From an uncultured Candidatus Entotheonella sp. (lineage in GTDB: Bacteria > Tectomicrobia > Entotheonellia > Entotheonellales > Entotheonellaceae), in assembly GCA_958295825.1 (NCBI GenBank), contig OY282375.1, positions 248,001 to 312,000 of the forward strand: DNA of 64,000 nt, in the 5' to 3' direction. Below, piece after piece: positions 33,802-41,018 of this stretch. The position numbers and the translations under genes are program-made. Numbering within the stretch: position 1 is the first letter of the stretch; every line of letters begins with the position of its first letter. Below the pieces are notes generated by a model. The model was not told where the DNA came from. It worked only from the letters and a program-made list of their open reading frames with translations, and did no database searches.

Positions 33802-35196
33802 ATGGCCTCGAAGAAAACACTCACCGCCAAGAACCTCGAAGTGCTGGGCGTCGAACGGCTTGCCGAGTTGCTGATCGAGATCACCACCGACGACGCTGCC
33901 GCCAAGCGCCGTCTCCGCCTCGAGCTGGCCGGCAGGGAAGGCCCGGCCGCGGTGGCGGGAGAAGTCCGCAAGCGGCTGGCGACGATCATGCGGTCCCATT
34001 CGTTTGTCGACCGGGAAAGAATGCCGAGTCTGGCCCGCGACCTGGAAACGCAACGCCGCGCCATTGTGGATCAGGTGGCGAAACACGACCCGGTGGAAGG
34101 CTTGGACCTGATATGGCGCTTCCTGGAGTTGGCCGCACCGGTCTTTGAGCGTTGCGACGACGGCGACGGCATGGCAGGCGACGTTTTTGGCCTTGCCGCC
34201 CATGACCTCGGGGAGATTGCGAAAAAGGCGAAGCCCAGCCCGACGACCCTCGCCGACGATGTTTTCCAGGCGCTGGTCGCGAATGACTACGGCCAGTACG
34301 ACCCATTGATCTACGTTCTTGCGCCCGTCCTCGGGCGCAAGGGGCTGGAGCGCTTGAAGCAACGCATGCGGTCTGAGCAGCCGGCTGACAGCAGGGTGCG
34401 CCGTCTGGCGTTGAGGGATGTCGCAGATGCGCAAGGCGACGTCGATGCCTACATCGCTCAATATGACGAGGAAACGAGGAAGATTCCGAAGATTGCGGTG
34501 GAAATCGCCCGCCGGCTGCTTGCGGCGGACAGAGCGGACGAGGCGTGGCAGGCGCTCGAAGCTGCCGGGCCCAGGTCGGCCGTTCGGCACGCCCAGGGAT
34601 GGCTGGACTTCGAGTGGGAGGATGCCCGGATCGAGGTGCTCGAGGCGCTCGGCCGTCACGAGGATGCCCAGCAAGCCCGCTGGACCTGCTTCGAGCACTC
34701 GTTGTCGCCCGAGCACCTGCGCGCCTATCTCGAGCGATTGCCCGACTTCGACGACATCGAGGCGGAGGAGCGGGCGCTCGATCACGCGCAAAATTTCGAG
34801 AACCCGGTCCCGGCACTGGCATTCCTGGTGTCGTGGACCTCTCTGGACAGGCCGTCCCTAGCGTCACGGCCGGCTCTGGGCAGAGCGGCCGAGCTTGTTT
34901 TCCGTCAAGCGGCGAATCTGGACGGCAACCACTACGAGATCCTGAACCCGGTTGCGGATGCGTTGTCTGGCGCCCATCCGCTCGCCGCCACGCTGGCGCT
35001 TCGCTCAATGATCGATTTTGCGCTGACGCGCGCCAGGTCCAGCCGCTACAAGCACGCCGCCCGCCACCTCCTGACGTGTTCGAGTCTCGCTTCGGCTATC
35101 GATGACTTCGGCGCTTTCGAAACACACGAGGCCTATGAGGCCAGACTTCGCCAGGAGCACGGCAGGAAAAACTCGTTCTGGAACCAGGTCGGGTAG
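33802..35196 (+). CDS. Helical-repeat protein, DUF6880-like
   Basis: A 464-residue soluble, mostly helical protein starting MASKKTLTAKNLEVLGVERL with LAELLIEITTDDAAAKRRLR, the opening of the DUF6880 family. The rest is made of helix pairs resembling TPR or HEAT units (LADDVFQALVANDYGQYDPL, ADRADEAWQALEAAGPRSAV). The C-terminus (LAATLALRSMIDFALTRARS and HLLTCSSLASAI) also fits that family. It has no signal peptide or catalytic motif. The ATG at 33802 is preferred to the TTG 3 bp upstream. The function is unknown. Confidence 0.7.
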   Translation: MASKKTLTAKNLEVLGVERLAELLIEITTDDAAAKRRLRLELAGREGPAAVAGEVRKRLATIMRSHSFVDRERMPSLARDLETQRRAIVDQVAKHDPVEGLDLIWRFLELAAPVFERCDDGDGMAGDVFGLAAHDLGEIAKKAKPSPTTLADDVFQALVANDYGQYDPLIYVLAPVLGRKGLERLKQRMRSEQPADSRVRRLALRDVADAQGDVDAYIAQYDEETRKIPKIAVEIARRLLAADRADEAWQALEAAGPRSAVRHAQGWLDFEWEDARIEVLEALGRHEDAQQARWTCFEHSLSPEHLRAYLERLPDFDDIEAEERALDHAQNFENPVPALAFLVSWTSLDRPSLASRPALGRAAELVFRQAANLDGNHYEILNPVADALSGAHPLAATLALRSMIDFALTRARSSRYKHAARHLLTCSSLASAIDDFGAFETHEAYEARLRQEHGRKNSFWNQVG

Positions 35197-35718
35197 CCCG
35201 GCGAGACCGTCGCCGGATCCGACCGACCCCCCAAAAAGGTGAGGGTTGCAATCGTGCTCCCTGCGTCTGTCTGTTCCGGGCGTCGTCGCCATGACGTGGT
35301 GGCGCCCTGCGGCAGCGCCCGGATGCTCAACGGCAACTGGTAATGATACACCATGACGCGCCGCGGCACTGCGGGCATCGAAGCAGAGAGGGCAGGCCGC
35401 GGGTGGCGCGGTTGGGGATACGGGGCCAGTGGAGTGGAGGTGAAGGGAGATTTGAGACAGGGGGCTATTTTTTTGACGCCTTATTTGCAATTATGAATTG
35501 ACAACCCGTTTATTGCGATATAAGGTCACGTTCGCATGAGAATCGGGTGGTTCTCTTGGGCTGTTTGCTCTGAACGCTGATGGGCGGCGCCTTGAGGCGC
35601 GGCGCCGGGGTTCAGGGCAAACGATGCTCAGCCATGGTTATGATGAAGTGCCGCTGGAGGGCACTGTCAAGCAGTGTCAGGTGTAAGCGTACCATATCTA
35701 GACTGGGAGGATTGACGA
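35197..35718. other. Intergenic region upstream of the caspase-lipoprotein cluster
   Basis: No gene is recognised in 522 bp. The first half is GC-rich like the upstream gene and the second half shifts toward AT. A GC hairpin GGCGCC-TTGAGGCGC-GGCGCC lies near 35586-35606 and a small one (CACTG-TCAAG-CAGTG) near 35662. A candidate promoter is listed separately. GGGAGG precedes the ATG of the lipoprotein gene. Confidence 0.5.
35498..35524 (+). promoter_or_regulatory. Candidate promoter for the lipoprotein/caspase cluster
   Basis: TTGACA at 35498-35503 and TATAAG at 35519-35524 with a 15-bp spacer, shorter than ideal. The start of the lipoprotein gene is about 190 bp downstream, leaving a long leader with the GC hairpin. 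This could be an attenuated or regulated leader. Confidence 0.35.
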
Positions 35719-36864
35719 ATGCAGAGCGTGAAGCGGAAAGGCGCTAAGGTAAGTCGTTTGATACTGAGCTGGATCATGTGCCTCCTGATGGCGGGGCTTA
35801 TTGCGGGATGCCCAGACCCAACCGAACTGCAAAAAATCATTGATAACCGGATTGATGCCCGGGTTACTAATGAACGGATTGATAACCGGATTGATGCCCG
35901 GGTTACTAATGAACGGATTGATAACCGGATTGATGCCCGGGTTACTAATGAACGGATTGATAACCGGATTGATGCCCGGGTTACTGAGATTAATACCCGG
36001 ATTGCTGAGGCTGGCAGTCCACTGGATTACGTGATCGACTACAGCTTCGCCAACTTTGACCCTGTTAAAGTAGAAGCAAACGTAGACCCTATTGTAATAG
36101 AATCAGCGGCAAAGGAACGAAGGCGGCGAGAGGCATTCTTCGAAGATCTACTAGCATGGCTTATATACGCAAGAGACAGTAAGGGCTTTCAGCTCGCCTG
36201 GACAAAACCAGTGCAGATTTCTGATCCTGTTGAGGGATACATCGAAAAGGTCACGCTGACAAATGCACAGGCAGTAAGCGATAAGAGGACGCATCAAGAT
36301 CATATAGAAGCCGTAATCAAAAAACTGGCGGAGAGAGCCGGCGACCCAAACCTAGCCGTTCCCGTTCGGAAGGACCCTTCTGATACTCCTCTTCCAGTCC
36401 GACGTCTGACGGTAGTGCATAACGCCACTTCTGGCGTTGGAGGCACGAAATGTGACCAGAAAGCGACTTATGAAGTTCTAGGCATCCCCAAGGAGCACGC
36501 CCTAGCTTATGTCTCCATGCCGACTAGAGATATTAAGCAACCGCTTGAGCGGGATGAGGAGGGTAGATACAAGTTTGACGTTCCCCTTGAATGCGGAGAG
36601 GTAATTACCAGAGATTTCGCATACATTCTGGTGAAATTGTTGGAGCCTGTAGTTGCTCAGTACCGTGAGCTGGAGATTGTTGGGACAGGGGTAAAGAAAG
36701 ACATACAGATACCTGTCCCTCTGATTGAAGGAGCGCCAGCTTGCCCGCCACATCATGTTCCTGTTACACCGCCACGTCCTTTTCCTAGGGAATCGGCCGA
36801 TTACTTTATGCGCGAACTCGTTGAGAAGTGTGAAACAGAATCAGGGTGGGATCAGTATAGCTAA
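35719..36864 (+). CDS. Repeat-containing lipoprotein of unknown function
   Basis: A 381-residue protein exported and lipidated at C31: the N-terminus is basic, a hydrophobic core (LILSWIMCLLMAGLIAG) follows, and the lipobox is LIAGC. Residues 41 to about 96 are a run of the 13-residue unit IDNRIDARVTNER, which would form a helical stalk. After it come a charged globular part (SAAKERRRREAFFEDLLAWL and LTVVHNATSGVGGTKCDQKA) and a proline-rich end (PVTPPRPFPR). GC content is near 45-48%, well below the neighbours, which suggests later arrival. It opens the co-directional caspase cluster. I do not recognise the globular domain. A tail-like fragment repeats after the stop (see 36865-37105). Confidence 0.75.
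   Translation: MQSVKRKGAKVSRLILSWIMCLLMAGLIAGCPDPTELQKIIDNRIDARVTNERIDNRIDARVTNERIDNRIDARVTNERIDNRIDARVTEINTRIAEAGSPLDYVIDYSFANFDPVKVEANVDPIVIESAAKERRRREAFFEDLLAWLIYARDSKGFQLAWTKPVQISDPVEGYIEKVTLTNAQAVSDKRTHQDHIEAVIKKLAERAGDPNLAVPVRKDPSDTPLPVRRLTVVHNATSGVGGTKCDQKATYEVLGIPKEHALAYVSMPTRDIKQPLERDEEGRYKFDVPLECGEVITRDFAYILVKLLEPVVAQYRELEIVGTGVKKDIQIPVPLIEGAPACPPHHVPVTPPRPFPRESADYFMRELVEKCETESGWDQYS
35839..35985 (+). repeat. Perfect 39-bp tandem repeat inside the lipoprotein gene
   Basis: Copies begin at 35839, 35878 and 35917 and are identical at every base; a fourth begins at 35956 and matches for 30 bases. Each encodes IDNRIDARVTNER in frame. The unit is itself made of near-repeats (ATTGATAACCGG, ATTGATGCCCGG). 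Identity at silent positions means recent expansion or homogenisation. Not a CRISPR array: there are no spacers. Confidence 0.95.
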
Positions 36865-37105
36865 ACTCGGTGAGGCGTGTAAAAAACCAGGGTGGGATCA
36901 GTGGCGGCATAGCGAGCTTTAGTGGAGAGTAATCCCATAGCAAGGCGCAGGGCTCGGTTCCTCGGTGCGCTCGCTATACGATGCTCTGTGCGCCGTTCGC
37001 CTGATCGCTTCAGGAGCCTCAAGGAAAAGGACTGTAGAGGGCAGGAATACTAGCAGCCTTTTCTTACGGTGTTCATGTAAAGCCCGGTAAGAAGGAGGGG
37101 AGGCC
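36865..37105. other. Decayed spacer with relic repeats
   Basis: Just after the lipoprotein stop, ACTCGGTGAGGCGTGTAAAA and CAGGGTGGGATCAGT repeat, with changes, the last 45 bp of that gene, and in another frame encode KLGEACKKPGWDQW beside the gene's own ELVEKCETESGWDQYS. Further on (36983-37018) GTGCGCCGTTCGCC is joined to TGATCGCTTCAGGAGCCT. Both stretches occur, far apart, in the following caspase genes. It therefore looks like a deletion scar of another gene copy. No intact gene is present. Confidence 0.55.
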
Positions 37106-37897
37106 TTGAACGTCCCATGTTTCAAAGACGTAGGAGGCCGCCTCCTGGTACTCATCGCCCTCATCACAATGGCCTGTGTACCGTTCGCCACGGCGGCGGA
37201 CCGGGCCTTGATCGTCGGCGTCGGAGATTACGCGCACGTGGGGGACCTGTCAGGAATCAATCTGGACGTCGACATGATGTGGGAGGCGGCGGAGCGATTA
37301 GGGTTTCGGGAGATCAAAACCCTGATGGATCAGGAAGCGACCTATGATCGCTTCAGGAGCCTCTTTGAGCGCTGGTTGATCGAGGGCACCCGGGCAGGCG
37401 ACCGCGTCCTGTTGTATTTCAGCGGCCACGGGGGATGCGTGGCGGACCAGAACGGCGACGAATCCGACGGCAAGGACGAAGCCTTGGTGCTGTACGATAC
37501 GCGGCTCCGGGGCGACACGATGGAACGGTCTCGGCGCGGTGACGAGCTCCACGCCTTGTTGCAGCGCTTGTCCGGCCGCCGCGTGCTGGTGTTGATTGAC
37601 GCCTGCCACAGCAGCACCAGTCACGTGGACGATCCAAGTATTGCCTTTCTCGCCGCGGCGGCCGACTCCGAGTTGGTTCGGGCCACCCCCGCAGGCAGCT
37701 TGTTTACCCTGGGGTTGCACAAGGCCATCAACGATACGGTCAGCGCGCGGCAATCCCTGACCCTGCAGGCGCTCAGGGACGAAGTGGACAATTTCATCAG
37801 GAGCAAATTTGACTCGGGTGACGTTTACGGCGAACCGCATCAGCCGCAATTCTGGGGCAATCCTGATTTTCCCATATATGACCCTACTCAGGACTAA
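37106..37897 (+). CDS. Exported caspase-like protease (peptidase C14), short copy
   Basis: A 263-residue protein with a signal peptide (LLVLIALITMACVPFATAAD) and one caspase domain. The dyad is H108 in YFSGHGG and C167 in LIDACHSS. An acidic pocket-like loop DQNGDESDGKDEA follows the histidine. It is a duplicate of the next gene, with about 200 identical bp around the histidine. It lacks the 57-residue loop that follows TSH in the other copy and lacks the C-terminal DUF4384 domain, ending at FPIYDPTQD. The start is TTG at 37106 behind AAGGAGGGGAGGCC; the neighbour has ATG at the same place two bases later. Substrates are unknown; metacaspase-like enzymes cleave after Arg or Lys. Confidence 0.82.
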   Translation: MNVPCFKDVGGRLLVLIALITMACVPFATAADRALIVGVGDYAHVGDLSGINLDVDMMWEAAERLGFREIKTLMDQEATYDRFRSLFERWLIEGTRAGDRVLLYFSGHGGCVADQNGDESDGKDEALVLYDTRLRGDTMERSRRGDELHALLQRLSGRRVLVLIDACHSSTSHVDDPSIAFLAAAADSELVRATPAGSLFTLGLHKAINDTVSARQSLTLQALRDEVDNFIRSKFDSGDVYGEPHQPQFWGNPDFPIYDPTQD

Positions 37898-37912
37898 AGG
37901 AGGGGAGGCCTT

Positions 37913-39358
37913 ATGAACGTTCCATGTTTCAAAGACACAGGAGGCCGCCTCCTGGTACTCATCGCCCTCATCACAATGGCCTGTGTGCCGTTCGCCACGG
38001 CGGCGGACCGGGCCTTGCTCGTCGGCGTTGGAGATTACAAGCACGTGAGCGGCCTGCCGGGGATCCATCTGGATGTCGACATGATGCGGGAGGCGGCGGA
38101 GCGATTAGGGTTTCAGGAGATCAGAACCCTAATGGATCAGGAAGCGACCTATGATCGCTTCAGGAGCCTCTTTGAGCGCTGGTTGATCGAGGGCACCCGG
38201 GCAGGCGACCGCGTCCTGTTGTATTTCAGCGGCCACGGGGGATGCGTGGCGGACCAGAACGGCGACGAATCCGACGGCAAGGACGAAGCCTTGGTGCTGT
38301 ACGATACGCGGCTCCGGGGCGACACGATGGAACGGGCTCTGCGCGATGACGAGTTCCACGCCTTGTTGCAGCGCTTGTCCGGCCGCCGCGTGCTGGTGTT
38401 GATTGACGCCTGCCACAGCGGCACCAGTCACAAGGGTTTTAATACGCGCGCGAACAGAAGCCTCGGCGTCAAGGCGGTAAGAGTAGGACGGGTGAGGGAA
38501 AGATGGGAGACCTACACAAAGAGCCTTGACTGCGAAGCCAGGTCCTGGACGCCGGGCAACAAGACGTTTGAGGTCGTGGACGACATAGGAGAACCGGGGG
38601 TTGCCTTTCTCGCCGCGGCGGCCGACCACGAGTTGGCTCTGGCCACCCCCGCAGGCAGCTTGTTTACCCTGGGGTTGCACAAGGCCATCAACGATATGGC
38701 CAGCGCGCAGCAATCCCTGACCCTGCAGGCGCTCAGGGACGAAGTGGACAAATTCATCAGGAGCAAAATCGACTCGGGTGACGTTCACGGCGAACCGCAT
38801 CAGCCGCAATTCTGGGGCAATCCTGCCTTTCCCATACGTCCGGCTGCCCCTTCCGACGGAGATGGGCCGATATGGCGGCGACTGGTAGGCCTCGCAGACC
38901 ACGCCCACCGCATCACCCCATTATCCATCACGGCGAATCAGGGTCGATATCGGCTTGGCGACGAGCTCGTTCTTACCATCGACATCCCGCACGCCGGCTA
39001 CCTGAACGTGGTGAACGTCGGGTCGAGGGATAACGCCACCGTGTTGTTCCCCAACCGGCATCACCGCGATAACTACGTGCGGGGCGGCACGCTGACGCTT
39101 CCCACCCCTGAGATGCGGTTCAGGCTCCGGGCCACGAGGCCGACGGGTCGGAGCTTGAACGTGGCGTTTTTAACGGAGGAAAGAGTGGACCTGTTTGAAG
39201 AAGGGGTCGGGGGGCGAGACAGAAACGGCAATTTTGACGTCCTGTTGGCCGCGCTCTCCGCCAAGGCGAAAGACGCGATCGCAAGATCGTTTGCGGTGAC
39301 GTCCGCCAATGGACGCGGGGCGGCAGGTGGCAAGGTGATTGTTGAGGTGGTCCGATGA
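37913..39358 (+). CDS. Exported caspase-like protease with C-terminal DUF4384 domain
   Basis: A 481-residue protein: signal peptide to about residue 31, caspase domain about 32-300 with H108 (YFSGHGG) and C167 (LIDACHSG), a loop of about 57 residues after the cysteine (KGFNTRANRSLGVK and following), then a DUF4384 domain near 345-425 with YRLGDELVLTIDIPHAGYLN and TVLFPNRHHRDNY. The C-terminus has a helix AALSAKAKDAIARSF. DUF4384 is often found joined to caspase or other peptidase domains in bacterial envelopes. AAGGAGGGGAGG precedes the ATG. It lies 15 bp after the short copy and 15 bp before the next gene, so it is in one operon. Probably acts in the periplasm. Confidence 0.87.
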   Translation: MNVPCFKDTGGRLLVLIALITMACVPFATAADRALLVGVGDYKHVSGLPGIHLDVDMMREAAERLGFQEIRTLMDQEATYDRFRSLFERWLIEGTRAGDRVLLYFSGHGGCVADQNGDESDGKDEALVLYDTRLRGDTMERALRDDEFHALLQRLSGRRVLVLIDACHSGTSHKGFNTRANRSLGVKAVRVGRVRERWETYTKSLDCEARSWTPGNKTFEVVDDIGEPGVAFLAAAADHELALATPAGSLFTLGLHKAINDMASAQQSLTLQALRDEVDKFIRSKIDSGDVHGEPHQPQFWGNPAFPIRPAAPSDGDGPIWRRLVGLADHAHRITPLSITANQGRYRLGDELVLTIDIPHAGYLNVVNVGSRDNATVLFPNRHHRDNYVRGGTLTLPTPEMRFRLRATRPTGRSLNVAFLTEERVDLFEEGVGGRDRNGNFDVLLAALSAKAKDAIARSFAVTSANGRGAAGGKVIVEVVR

Positions 39359-39373
39359 AAAAGGAAGCCCGAT

Positions 39374-39946
39374 ATGCCTCAGGGAAGCAAACACGCCCGT
39401 TTCATCGTGTACGTGTTGGTTGGCCTCACGTGTCTATCCGTTCCTGGCGCCTCCCAGGCGCAACCCGAACCACGGCAAGACGACCGTCTGGCAGCACGAA
39501 CGTCGTTACGTGAGGTGATCCTGCTGACCGAGGAAGAAGCCGGTCAACTGCGGATGACGGCGGAGCAACTGAGGTTGGAAGTCCAGACGAAGACAAAGTC
39601 GCTCAAAAGCATCTCCGGTCCCCACATCGTGTTCCAGAAACCTGACCTCATCGAAGGCGTCGTGAGGACCACCACACCACTCGACCTCTCCGTCGCCTTC
39701 AAACCCAATCGCGCCCCGGTCAATATGGAATCGCTCGCCGTTCGGGCCCGAAAGGGCATCTTCAAAAAGAACCTGACGGATATTGTCATGCCCTACGTGA
39801 TACCCGATGGCGATGGCGGCTTTAGCTTCGCCATTGAGAGCGCAGTCATTCCCCGTGGCAACTTCCGCATCGAGATCACCATTGCCGACCAGAACGGGGA
39901 AAGGACCATTCAGGGGTACCATTTCCAGATCACCAGGCAATTTTGA
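39374..39946 (+). CDS. Exported protein of unknown function in the caspase cluster
   Basis: A 190-residue protein with a signal peptide (FIVYVLVGLTCLSVPGASQA, cleavage near residue 29). Residues about 40-80 are a charged helix (LTEEEAGQLRMTAEQLRLEV). The rest is beta-rich: GPHIVFQKPDLIEGVVRTTT, LDLSVAFKPNRAPVNMESLA and NFRIEITIADQNGERTIQGY. The C-terminal part resembles a single immunoglobulin-like or copper-chaperone-like sandwich, but I do not recognise a family. It sits 15 bp after the DUF4384 caspase and 24 bp before the third caspase, so a common role is likely. Confidence 0.7.
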   Translation: MPQGSKHARFIVYVLVGLTCLSVPGASQAQPEPRQDDRLAARTSLREVILLTEEEAGQLRMTAEQLRLEVQTKTKSLKSISGPHIVFQKPDLIEGVVRTTTPLDLSVAFKPNRAPVNMESLAVRARKGIFKKNLTDIVMPYVIPDGDGGFSFAIESAVIPRGNFRIEITIADQNGERTIQGYHFQITRQF

Positions 39947-39970
39947 AAGCGGTCTAGGGAGGGAAGTCCT

Positions 39971-40987
39971 ATGCGGGTCTGTGTCACCGTTGTCTTGCTG
40001 TTGATGCTGGCTGCGACCGCTTCATGGGCCGAACGGCGGGTGGCCTTGGTGATCGGCAACGCTGACTACACTTGGCAAAACCGTCTTCCTGGAACGGTGC
40101 GGGACGCGCGCGCCATGGCGGCCAAGCTCGAAGCGCTGGGATTCGAGACCACGCTGAAACTCAACGTCGAAGAGAACGCCTTACACAACGCCCTGGCTGA
40201 TTTTGGAATGGTCCTGAACCGTGGAGATGTCGGGCTGGTGTATTTTTCCGGTCACGGCGCCCAGGGGGAAAGCGGCGAGAACTATCTGATTCCACTGGAT
40301 GCGCAGGCCCTCTCGCATCGCCTGCCTACGGTGCAAGGCATCCTGAAGATGATGGAAAGGGCCAGCAATCGGGTGAACATCGTCATCTTGGACGCCTGCC
40401 GCAACGTGCCTGGTTTTGCGGGGCGCCGGGGTCTTGCCGCACAGGGACTCGGCAAGAGTTTTCAGCCTGTCCCGGTCGACGTCAGACCCAATGAAGACGT
40501 CATTGTCATTGATGACGAAAATGAACGTTTTGCCGTTCGCCAGGGTAAGGCCGTCCTCTTTGCGGCTGCACCGGGGGAAGCGTCGTGGGAAGGGCAAAAG
40601 TGTCCCGAATATGGCGGACACGGGTGCTTTACGGGCGAGCTACTGAAGGCGCTGGACGAACCCGGTCTGGAGTTGTACAAGGTCTTCCGGAGGGTCCGCG
40701 CCGGCGTTCTTCGGAGCACTCGCAACGAGCAAGCGCCCTGGTTCAATGTGGCGATGACCGGTGATTTCTACTTCAATTCCAGGTCCTTCCGTCGCGGCGC
40801 TGGTGGCAGCGATCGAATCTGGCGCGTCGGCGAGATGATACCTTCCCACGTAACGGACCCGGAAGAGATCGAAAGGCTTTTGGAAATTCGAGCGTTCCAG
40901 GCGCGGCGGCTTGCGAAAACCATGACTATCTCATTCGGAGAGGCGGCGTGGATGCTCTATGGCAAGGAAGCGAACCGCCTCAGATAG
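39971..40987 (+). CDS. Third exported caspase-like protease
   Basis: A 338-residue protein with a signal peptide (VCVTVVLLLMLAATASWA) and a caspase domain starting RRVALVIGNADYTWQNRLPG. The dyad is H95 in YFSGHGAQG and C143 in ILDACRNVPG. It differs strongly from the two tandem copies and belongs to the DACRNNP type common in exported bacterial caspase homologues. After the domain, RSTRNEQAPWFNVAMTGDFY is followed by a C-terminal helical stretch (EEIERLLEIRAFQARRLAKT). It precedes the DUF3160 gene by 31 bp. Confidence 0.85.
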   Translation: MRVCVTVVLLLMLAATASWAERRVALVIGNADYTWQNRLPGTVRDARAMAAKLEALGFETTLKLNVEENALHNALADFGMVLNRGDVGLVYFSGHGAQGESGENYLIPLDAQALSHRLPTVQGILKMMERASNRVNIVILDACRNVPGFAGRRGLAAQGLGKSFQPVPVDVRPNEDVIVIDDENERFAVRQGKAVLFAAAPGEASWEGQKCPEYGGHGCFTGELLKALDEPGLELYKVFRRVRAGVLRSTRNEQAPWFNVAMTGDFYFNSRSFRRGAGGSDRIWRVGEMIPSHVTDPEEIERLLEIRAFQARRLAKTMTISFGEAAWMLYGKEANRLR

Positions 40988-41018
40988 AACTTGGGAATTT
41001 CCGCGAGGAGGACGACGT

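Noticed and set aside
35839-35985. CRISPR array
   Set aside because: The 39-bp units are directly adjacent without spacers and encode a continuous protein repeat.
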